In this document: piece after piece, positions 42,570-48,788 of the stretch
Layout: each line of letters opens with the position of its first letter
How positions within the stretch are numbered: the stretch's first letter is position 1
The notes under the pieces: model-generated
Seen by the model: only the letters and a program-made list of their open reading frames with translations
Databases searched by the model: none
Told to the model about the DNA's origin: nothing
From: Candidatus Binataceae bacterium
GTDB taxonomy: Bacteria > Desulfobacterota > Binatia > Binatales > Binataceae
Direction: 5' to 3'
Assembly: GCA_035508495.1 (NCBI GenBank)
Contig: DATJMX010000058.1
Location: 1-48,788 of the forward strand
Length of the DNA: 48,788 nt
Translations under genes and position numbers: made by a program

Positions 42570-43790
42570 ATGCGAAACCTCCTGACCGGCCTCGATATCG
42601 GTACGAGCAAGGTCTGCGCGCTCGTCGGCGAGTCATTGAGTGACGGCTCGCTCGCCGTGCTGGGACACGGCGTCGCGCCGTGCAGCGGACTGCGCAAGGG
42701 CGTGGTCGTGAATATCGAGGCGACGGTCGACGCGATCCGCGCCGCGATCGAGGAGGCGGAGAAAAGCTCCGGCGTGCGAATTGGCGCCGCGGTGGCGGGC
42801 GTTGCGGGGCCGCATATCCGAGGGCTCAACAGCCACGGAATCGTCGCGGTGCGCGGCGGCGAAGTCGGCGCGCGCGATGTCGATCGCGTGATCGATGCGG
42901 CACGCGCGGTTGCGATTCCGCTCGATCGGCAGGTGCTGCACATCCTGCCGCAGCAATTTGCCGTCGACGACCAGGAAGGTGTGCGCGAGCCGATCGGGAT
43001 GGCGGGCGTGCGGCTCGAGGCCCGGATTCATATCGTCACGGCCGCGCAGAGCTACGGACAGAACCTCAACAAGTGCTGCGAGCGCGCGGGCGTGACGCCG
43101 GCCGAGATGGTCTTCGAGCCGCTGGCCTCGGCTGAGGCGGCGCTGTTTCCAGAAGAGCGCGAGCTCGGCGTCGCGCTGATCGATATCGGCGGCGGCACGA
43201 CCGATATCGTCGTGTTTCATGGTGGCGCCGTGATGCATACCGCGGTGCTGCCGCTCGGCGGCAATCATCTGACGAGCGACGTGGCCGCCGGACTGCGCAC
43301 GCCGATCTCGGATGCGGAGCGGCTCAAAATCAGTTACGGCGTGGCGACGAATTTGATCGTTCGCCGCGATGAAATGGTTCAGGTGCCGGGCGTCGGCGGG
43401 CGAGAGCCCCGTATCATCGCCCGGCGAATCCTCGGCGAGATAATCGAGCCGCGGATGGAAGAAATTTTCTCGATGGTCCAGCGCGAGCTGATGCGCTCGG
43501 GTGTGGCGGACAGTCTGGCTTCGGGGGTCGTGCTGGTCGGAGGCACGTCGTTGCTCGAAGGCACGCAGGAGCTGGCCGAACGGGTGTTCGGTTTGCCGGT
43601 GCGGCGCGGACTGCCGATCAACCTGAAAGGGATGCCCGAGGAGTTGATGAAACCCATGTACACGACGGTGGCCGGCCTCCTGCTCTACCAAAATGGCGGC
43701 GGCCGTATCGTGAGCAACGGGATCGCGCGGTTCGGCAAAATCGGCCGGCTCCGCGCCCGCTTGAGCGACTGGGTGAGGGACTTCTTTTGA
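42570..43790 (+). CDS. ftsA: Cell division protein FtsA
   Basis: A 406-residue actin-like ATPase that anchors FtsZ to the membrane. The phosphate 1 motif is LDIGTSKVCAL, phosphate 2 is LIDIGGGTTDIVV (Asp205), and the adenosine motif is VVLVGGTSLLEG. The C-terminal amphipathic helix that inserts in the membrane is visible as IGRLRARLSDWVRDFF. It starts 2 bp after the ftsQ stop; ftsZ follows after 68 bp. Confidence 0.97.
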   Translation: MRNLLTGLDIGTSKVCALVGESLSDGSLAVLGHGVAPCSGLRKGVVVNIEATVDAIRAAIEEAEKSSGVRIGAAVAGVAGPHIRGLNSHGIVAVRGGEVGARDVDRVIDAARAVAIPLDRQVLHILPQQFAVDDQEGVREPIGMAGVRLEARIHIVTAAQSYGQNLNKCCERAGVTPAEMVFEPLASAEAALFPEERELGVALIDIGGGTTDIVVFHGGAVMHTAVLPLGGNHLTSDVAAGLRTPISDAERLKISYGVATNLIVRRDEMVQVPGVGGREPRIIARRILGEIIEPRMEEIFSMVQRELMRSGVADSLASGVVLVGGTSLLEGTQELAERVFGLPVRRGLPINLKGMPEELMKPMYTTVAGLLLYQNGGGRIVSNGIARFGKIGRLRARLSDWVRDFF

Positions 43791-43858
43791 GGCAGCGCGG
43801 CCATCGGGAACTAGCTGGGCAATTGGAATTGCCAGGAGTGGGCGGAGGAGGATCTGAG

Positions 43859-45202
43859 ATGATTGAGTTGGTCAGTAACCCCGATCCGGGAGCGCGGATC
43901 AAAGTTATCGGCGCGGGCGGATGCGGCGGCAACGCGGTCAACCACATGATTACCGTCGGTATCCGCAACGTCGAGTTTATCGCGGCGAATACCGATATCC
44001 AGGCGCTGCAAAATAATCACGCGCCGATCCGGCTGCAGATCGGCGAGAACCTGACGCGCGGGCGCGGCAGCGGCGGCATGCCCGATATCGGGCGCAAGGC
44101 GGCGCTCGAAGACGAAGAGCGCATCCGCGAAGTGCTCGCCGACGCCGAGATGGTGTTCGTCACGGCCGGCATGGGCGGCGGCACCGGCACCGGCTCTGCG
44201 CCGGTTATCGGCCGTATCGCGCGCGAGGTCGGTGCGCTCACGGTCGGCGTCGTCACCAAGCCGTTCCAGTTCGAAGGCCGCCGCAAGATGGCCCAGGCCG
44301 AAGAAGGTCTGCGCGAGCTGAAAAAGGCTTGCGACACTCTGATTACAATTCCTAACCAACGGTTGCTCTCGGTCGCGAGCCGCAATACCTCGCTCAAGGA
44401 ATCGTTCCAGAAGGCCGACGACGTGCTGCTCCAGGCGGTCAAGGGAATCTCCGAGCTGGTGACGGTGCACGGCCTTATCAACCTCGACTTCGCCGACGTG
44501 CGCTCGATCATGGCCGAGATGGGCATGGCGATGATGGGCGCGGCGACGGCGATCGGCGAGAACCGCGCGGTCGAAGCGGCGCAGCGCGCGATCTCGAGCC
44601 CGCTGCTCGAAGACGTTTCGATCAAGGGCGCACGCGGCCTCCTGATCAACGTCACCGGCGGACCGGATCTCTCGCTCTACGAAGTCAACGAAGCGGCGAG
44701 CCTCATCCAGGAAGAGGCGCACGAAGACGCCAACATCATTTTCGGCGCCGTGATCGACGACAAGATCAGCGATGAGATTCGCGTCACTGTGATCGCGACC
44801 GGCTTCGGCGATCTCGATAAGGGCACGTCGCGCTACTCGGGCTCAGGCGCGCCAATCACGACCGTGATCTCCGCGTCGGCGACGCGGCCCGTCGATGCCT
44901 CCGAGGCGATGGCGCCCGTGCAGCATCAGGTGCCGATGCCGATGCATTCGCTCGAGCCGCCGATGCCGCAGCCGGTTGCGACGCCGGCGCCCTCGGCGCA
45001 GATCAAGCCGTTCCCGGGATCGCGCCCGGTGCGCAAGATGGGAATGATCGTCGACGACAGCACGCTGGATATTCCGGCGTTCCGCCGCCGCGGTGAAGCC
45101 GCGGCTGATGATGCCGACGCAGAGAAGCTCGAGCCGAACTCGCTGGTTGACGGCGACGACAAGCTCGATATCCCGACCTTCCTGCGCAAGCATCTGGACT
45201 AG
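43859..45202 (+). CDS. ftsZ: Cell division GTPase FtsZ with duplicated C-terminal peptide
   Basis: A 447-residue tubulin homologue forming the Z-ring. The tubulin signature GGGTGTG is at residues 106-112, with the T7-loop segment NLDFADVRSIM. After the GTPase domain (to about 330) comes a proline/alanine-rich linker. Two copies of the conserved C-terminal peptide follow: LDIPAFRRR at 403-411 and LDIPTFLRK at 436-444. Such peptides bind FtsA, ZipA and SepF-type partners, and normally there is one. ATG at 43859 has GGAGGAGG 7 bases upstream. Confidence 0.97.
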   Translation: MIELVSNPDPGARIKVIGAGGCGGNAVNHMITVGIRNVEFIAANTDIQALQNNHAPIRLQIGENLTRGRGSGGMPDIGRKAALEDEERIREVLADAEMVFVTAGMGGGTGTGSAPVIGRIAREVGALTVGVVTKPFQFEGRRKMAQAEEGLRELKKACDTLITIPNQRLLSVASRNTSLKESFQKADDVLLQAVKGISELVTVHGLINLDFADVRSIMAEMGMAMMGAATAIGENRAVEAAQRAISSPLLEDVSIKGARGLLINVTGGPDLSLYEVNEAASLIQEEAHEDANIIFGAVIDDKISDEIRVTVIATGFGDLDKGTSRYSGSGAPITTVISASATRPVDASEAMAPVQHQVPMPMHSLEPPMPQPVATPAPSAQIKPFPGSRPVRKMGMIVDDSTLDIPAFRRRGEAAADDADAEKLEPNSLVDGDDKLDIPTFLRKHLD

Positions 45203-45213
45203 CTGCTACGCCA

Positions 45214-45285
45214 GGGCGCGCTGAGCGCGCCCGAGGTTAACTGTTTTCTCCTCGGATTCTCCACGCAGGGGCGGCGCAAGCCGCC
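45214..45285. terminator. Paired GC hairpins between converging ftsZ and fusion gene
   Basis: An 8-bp perfect stem GGGCGCGC-TGA-GCGCGCCC (45214-45232) lies 12 bp after the ftsZ stop, followed shortly by GTTTTC. A second hairpin, GGCGGC-GCAA-GCCGCC (45270-45285), has a GNRA-type loop. Neither has an immediate T-run on the plus strand, so termination is likely but not certain. Confidence 0.5.
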
Positions 45286-45302
45286 GCCTCTGCCCCCTCC
45301 TG

Positions 45303-46607
45303 TCATGCGGAGAGATGGCCCCACTCGATGCGGGTTTGAACGACGTAGTGAAGATGGCCGGCGATCACATAACGACTCAACAACTTTTCCATGCCGGCGT
45401 CGAAGTCTGCGGTTGCCGCATTTCCCAAGTGATCCTCGGACCACGTTGCGCGCGAATGCTGACAACGCAGGTATTCGACGATTGTTTGTGAGATTTCGGT
45501 CGGCTGCGTGATCCTGACGCCCACTGGTTTGTACAAGCGATGCAGGAGCTTGGGTTGATCGAGCTGCTGGCGCGCGTTCTTCCATCCGAAGGGGCGCTTG
45601 CCATCAACTTTCTCCAGGAAATCCGAGTAGAAGGCGGTTTCGTCGCGTTCCCACGGCGCGTTGATCGGCGCGTCGCCGTCCAGCACGGCAAGGAATGCGC
45701 CCGGTGCGAGTGCTGCAGCAAATTTTGGCAGAACCTGGTCGAGGTCCATCCAATGCAGACTCAGCGCGGCAACGATCAGTCCGTAGGGAGGATCCAGTTT
45801 CGAATCTTCCAGCTTCGATTCTATCCATCGAATCTTTGCGTTGGCGCCGTTGGGCAAGCTGCGCGCCAGCCGGAGCATTTCTGCCGAAGGATCGATCGCG
45901 TCGGCTCGTTCGAGATTGTCGATCAGCCCGAGCGTGATTTTTCCGGGACCGCACCCCGCGTCGAGTACGACCCGTGGATGTCCTTTGATGAAGCCCAGAA
46001 GCGTTTCAAACACCTCGGGCGAATAAGGTGGACGAAAGAGATAGTTCTCGACCATCCGCGCTGAAGAAAAACGCTGACCCAGTAAACGATCGCGATTAGC
46101 GCCCGGCCACGTCACCGTACCCCCGTGCTCGAACGGCGCGTCCATCGCCATGCGGACGACGCTTGTGCCGTCGCCAAGATTGAAGCTCTCAACTCGCATA
46201 AAGCCCTGCGACTCGAGCCACGAATTGAACTGCGTCAGTGATTCATACTCGAGGAACCACGCACGCCGCGCCTGAAGCTGCAGCAGTTCGGAACGAAGTA
46301 GGGCCAGCAGTCGAATCCCGAGTGAATCACGATCCGATGGCACCACTACGACGAAGAGTCGATAGTCGTCTTCCATCCACTGACCGCGATGTTCCAGTCC
46401 AGCGTAGCCAACGACCTGTCCGTCAGCAGTTGCAATGAACTGTCGTTGAACACCGTTGGCCGTAGGAAAGGATCGTCGATTCGACGCCCACTCGCGCTGG
46501 CTGGGAGCGGACGGCATCTCGGCGACGGACTTTTCTGCGAGCGCCAGAAGCGCAGGCCAGTCCGCGTCGCGAACCGACCGAATTGTCAGGCTGTCCACTC
46601 TGACCAC
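45303..46607 (-). CDS. GNAT acetyltransferase fused to class I methyltransferase
   Basis: A single frame of about 434 residues. Residues 5-155 look like a GNAT acetyltransferase (LTIRSVRDADWPALLALAE, QFIATADGQVVGYAGLEH, LESQGFMRVES). Residues 180-430 form a SAM methyltransferase with the AdoMet motif VVLDAGCGPGKI at about 213-224 and LSLHWMDLDQVLPKF, as in the UbiE/trans-aconitate methyltransferase group. GTG at 46607 is chosen because AAGGAG lies 10 bases upstream; the frame continues upstream into the repeat, which is non-coding. The acetyl-CoA-binding loop is weak, so the GNAT half may be a binding module. It lies downstream of the MFS gene on the same strand, with the repeat between them. 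Confidence 0.85.
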   Translation of the reverse strand: MVRVDSLTIRSVRDADWPALLALAEKSVAEMPSAPSQREWASNRRSFPTANGVQRQFIATADGQVVGYAGLEHRGQWMEDDYRLFVVVVPSDRDSLGIRLLALLRSELLQLQARRAWFLEYESLTQFNSWLESQGFMRVESFNLGDGTSVVRMAMDAPFEHGGTVTWPGANRDRLLGQRFSSARMVENYLFRPPYSPEVFETLLGFIKGHPRVVLDAGCGPGKITLGLIDNLERADAIDPSAEMLRLARSLPNGANAKIRWIESKLEDSKLDPPYGLIVAALSLHWMDLDQVLPKFAAALAPGAFLAVLDGDAPINAPWERDETAFYSDFLEKVDGKRPFGWKNARQQLDQPKLLHRLYKPVGVRITQPTEISQTIVEYLRCQHSRATWSEDHLGNAATADFDAGMEKLLSRYVIAGHLHYVVQTRIEWGHLSA

Positions 46608-46640
46608 GCTGTCGTCTCTCCTTGACCAGCATTTTCTTTG

Positions 46641-46773
46641 CCCTCTCCCTGACCTGACCAGGGGGAGGGGTAGGGTGAGGGTACTCTGGCTCTGGTTTAA
46701 AGGGCGAACACACGCAGTCAACCCTCACCCGGCGGCGCGATGCGCCGCCGACCTCTCCCTGGTCGGGGAGAGG
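46641..46773. repeat. Nested palindromic repeat (CCCTCTCC-type)
   Basis: The ends are CCCTCTCCCTG-type hairpins at 46641-46669 and 46752-46773. Inside are an inverted pair GGGTGAGGGT (46673-46682) and ACCCTCACCC (46721-46730), and a perfect palindrome GGCGGCGC-GAT-GCGCCGCC (46731-46749). It lies between the MFS stop and the start of the fusion gene. Similar terminal hairpins occur at 3416-3578. Non-coding; it could terminate or attenuate read-through. Confidence 0.75.
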
Positions 46774-46790
46774 GATTCCAGAGCGCGGAA

Positions 46791-48023
46791 TTACGCGGCC
46801 GCGGTTGTTGTTGCGAGGCGTTCCTGGGCGCGCTCGTAGGGGACGCAGGCGAGTGCGGCGACTACGCAGATCGTGCACGCGATCACGAAGAGCCACAGCG
46901 CCAGTGTGTAACTGTGCGTCACGTCGAAGATCCTGCCCGTTATGATTGGACCGGCGGCGAAGCCGAGCGTGCCGAAGAGCGCGGAGATTCCCATCAGCGC
47001 GCCGTAGTTCTTGAGGCCCATCGATTCGAGCACGATGAGCGGCGTCAGAACGCCGGTCGCGCCGATAACCATTCCCGACAGCACGACGTGAACTGCGAGC
47101 GCGCCGAGATGGGTCGCGTACACCAGCGCCAGCATCGAAATCGCGCCGAGAATCCAGGTCACAGCGAGCGCGCGCCGCGCGCCGAGCCGATCCGCCGCCG
47201 GACCTGACAGCAGGTTTCCAACCGTCGTGATGAGGAACACGATACTCAACATATGCGCCGAAAATACCGGCGTGTATCCGATGCCGATGAGATAAGCGAC
47301 AAAGTGCTGGCCGATTCCCGCCCATACCGATGAGCCCAGGAACTGCAGCAGCGTCACCAGCCATAGCGAACGCGTCGAAAATGCCTGCCGCACTTCGAAG
47401 CCGGTCAGCGCCGGCGCTTCGCGTTCGATCACTTGGGTGGCGCGCTCGTCGGGCCGCGTGCGCACAAAGGTCAGCAGCAGCGGAATCACGACAATAAGCA
47501 TCGGCAGCGCGACGACGATCGCGCCGAAGCGCCATCCCTGCGCGCCAATCACATAACTGATCACAACGACCATGATCGCGCCGCCGATCGATGCGCCCGA
47601 GAGCGCAAGACCCATCGCGAGCCCGCGCCGCTCACGAAACCAATTGGCCAGCACCAGCGAGCTGGGAATTCCGGTGCATGCGCAGAGGCCGACGCCGAGC
47701 GCGAGGTTGAGCGCCACGAGCTCGCCGAAACTCTGGATGCGGCTGAGTGCCACGTAGGCGAGAACGGTGATCGCCACACCCGCCGTCATCACCTTGCGCG
47801 CGTCGACGCGATCGAGCAGCCATCCGACGATCGGCGCGGCGATTCCCGCCGATAACGCACCGACGGAAAATCCTGCCGAAAGTTTCGCCCGGCTCCAGCC
47901 GAAGGTTTTAAGCACGGCAGGGAAGAACACCGAGGTGGTGCTGGGTCCCGCGCCCCAGACCAGGAACCACGAGACGAACAGCGTGCCGACGATCCACCAT
48001 CCGCGCGACTCTTGTTTGGTCAT
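46791..48023 (-). CDS. MFS transporter (monocarboxylate/OFA-like)
   Basis: A 410-residue secondary transporter with about 12 membrane helices. FFPAVLKTFGWSRAKLSAGFS at the first loop and GWLLDRVDARKVMTAG (the G-x-x-x-D-R/K-x-x-x-R/K loop 2-3 motif) are typical, and the second half repeats it as GPAADRLGARRALAV. The substrate is not readable, though this subgroup often moves monocarboxylates. ATG at 48023 has GGAGG close upstream. It diverges from the ferredoxin gene across 152 bp. Confidence 0.92.
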   Translation of the reverse strand: MTKQESRGWWIVGTLFVSWFLVWGAGPSTTSVFFPAVLKTFGWSRAKLSAGFSVGALSAGIAAPIVGWLLDRVDARKVMTAGVAITVLAYVALSRIQSFGELVALNLALGVGLCACTGIPSSLVLANWFRERRGLAMGLALSGASIGGAIMVVVISYVIGAQGWRFGAIVVALPMLIVVIPLLLTFVRTRPDERATQVIEREAPALTGFEVRQAFSTRSLWLVTLLQFLGSSVWAGIGQHFVAYLIGIGYTPVFSAHMLSIVFLITTVGNLLSGPAADRLGARRALAVTWILGAISMLALVYATHLGALAVHVVLSGMVIGATGVLTPLIVLESMGLKNYGALMGISALFGTLGFAAGPIITGRIFDVTHSYTLALWLFVIACTICVVAALACVPYERAQERLATTTAAA

Positions 48024-48175
48024 GCCACCTCCGACGCAAGCGAACCTCGTGACTCTAGCGGTTTCGGCGGCCAGGCGGGAATGCTTTTTATTTGCGCATC
48101 AGGCGTGATTAGTCCGCGCGGTTGCCGTCGTGATGCGGTCCGCCGTAGGCTAAGAATATCGAGGCAGGTGAATTC

Positions 48176-48679
48176 ATGAGCGATGCGATCGATGTCATCC
48201 GGCGCCGTCTCAAAGAAGACCGCATTCCTGAAACGCCCGACGAGGTTGGGCGCAAGAAGAAGCGTCCACGCGAAGTCGCATTCATGGACGTCAACTTGTG
48301 TTTTCCGTGCGGCAAGTGCCCGGAGTTCTGCCCGGTCCAATGCATCGAGTACCTGCCCGCGGGCACACTGCCGGGCCGCGGCGTTCAGCCGGTGCAGGAT
48401 CGCTTCCAGGAATGTATCGGATGCTACATCTGCGTCGAGGTCTGCGCGCTACTGACGGACTACGATGCCGTCAGGATGTACGATACAAACCTCGTCGAGA
48501 AAGTATTGAACGTGAAGATCGGCGACAAGCCGCCCGATGAGCCGGAGACGCCGCAACCGTGGGAAGAGTATTTCTCAGAGGGCGGCGAATATCGGCATCT
48601 CGGCAATGGCTCGCGCATCCGACAGAAGATGACCGAGGAAGAGCGGCGCATCTTCGCTACCGAACGCGTTCGCGGCTAG
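48176..48679 (+). CDS. Dicluster 4Fe-4S ferredoxin-like protein
   Basis: A 167-residue protein with two 4Fe-4S motifs: CFPCGKCPEFC (Cys42, 45, 48, 52, with an extra Cys56) and CIGCYICVEVC (Cys80, 83, 86, 90). The usual Pro after the last Cys is absent in the second motif. A basic N-terminal segment and a C-terminal extension of about 75 residues (including PWEEYFSEGGEYRHLG) lie outside the clusters. It probably carries electrons to an unknown partner. A copy of the AGTAGGG repeat follows the stop. Confidence 0.87.
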   Translation: MSDAIDVIRRRLKEDRIPETPDEVGRKKKRPREVAFMDVNLCFPCGKCPEFCPVQCIEYLPAGTLPGRGVQPVQDRFQECIGCYICVEVCALLTDYDAVRMYDTNLVEKVLNVKIGDKPPDEPETPQPWEEYFSEGGEYRHLGNGSRIRQKMTEEERRIFATERVRG

Positions 48680-48705
48680 AGCGTCGGTTCCAGTTTGAAA
48701 AATTG

Positions 48706-48788
48706 AGTAGGGTGGGCGTCCCTGCCCGCCATTAAGACGGCGCGCCGCGCGCCTTCTATGGCTGCAAAAGGGTGACGCGCAGACGATT
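48706..48788. repeat. AGTAGGG palindromic repeat, copy 2, cut by window edge
   Basis: The 28-base arm at 48706-48733 is identical to the reversed right arm of the element at 6960-7088. The following AAGACGGCGCGCCGCGCGCC matches its core with one change, and then the sequence drifts. The second arm would lie beyond the window. Confidence 0.8.

Noticed and set aside
1..48788. CRISPR arrays, tRNA or rRNA genes, prophage or transposase
   Set aside because: Looked for direct-repeat arrays, tRNA T-loop patterns and recombinase motifs by eye; none was found, although a small tRNA could be missed without a covariance search.

Overview
The window is high-GC DNA from a Gram-negative-type bacterium. 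The signs are an LPS-core type glycosyltransferase beside a paired ABC exporter, a lipoprotein-type peptidase, and a MurE whose DNPR motif points to meso-diaminopimelate peptidoglycan. Two acyl-CoA dehydrogenase family genes, a class III CoA transferase, a crotonase and a luciferase-like oxidoreductase suggest an acyl-CoA-rich aerobic metabolism of the kind seen in soil lineages such as Binatota or other former Deltaproteobacteria. That placement is an impression from gene content, not a computed result. I saw no rRNA, tRNA, CRISPR array, prophage or transposase.

Left part (1-14672). A crotonase cut by the left edge lies downstream of leuS on the minus strand. A plus-strand run follows: DegV-like protein, luciferase-like oxidoreductase, GFA-type zinc protein and an acetoacetate-decarboxylase-like protein. 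A palindromic repeat separates these from a leftward GNAT/O-methyltransferase pair, an exported repeat-rich protein with its own terminator, and a Mut7-C zinc-ribbon protein. An alpha/beta hydrolase, a serine beta-lactamase-like hydrolase and a type 2 acyl-CoA dehydrogenase follow on the plus strand.

Middle part (13590-24524). A leftward series runs Mrp ATPase, WaaE-like glycosyltransferase, two halves of a heterodimeric ABC exporter and a membrane-anchored aminopeptidase. It probably serves envelope glycolipid assembly or export. Divergent from it is a rightward series: a DUF4838 glycosidase-like protein, an acyl-CoA dehydrogenase and a CaiB-type CoA transferase.

Accessory strip (24525-29305). 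A composite palindromic repeat of about 490 bp is followed by a small exported protein, a 797-residue P-loop ATPase resembling the DUF6079/BrxC/PglY group of phage-defence ATPases, a tiny membrane protein and an exported jelly-roll protein. The ATPase has no visible BREX partners and is the best candidate here for an undescribed system.

Division and cell-wall cluster (29569-45202). A nearly complete dcw operon runs mraZ-rsmH-ftsL-ftsI-murE-mraY-murD-ftsW-murG-murC-murB-ftsQ-ftsA-ftsZ. Several genes overlap by four bases. It opens with an array of MraZ-box-like repeats on a 10-bp period. murF and ddl are absent, FtsQ lacks a recognisable POTRA domain, and FtsZ ends in two copies of the C-terminal interaction peptide.

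Right end (45303-48788). A single-frame GNAT-methyltransferase fusion, an MFS transporter and a dicluster ferredoxin are interspersed with dispersed palindromic repeats. The last repeat, cut by the right edge, is a second copy of the element at 6960.
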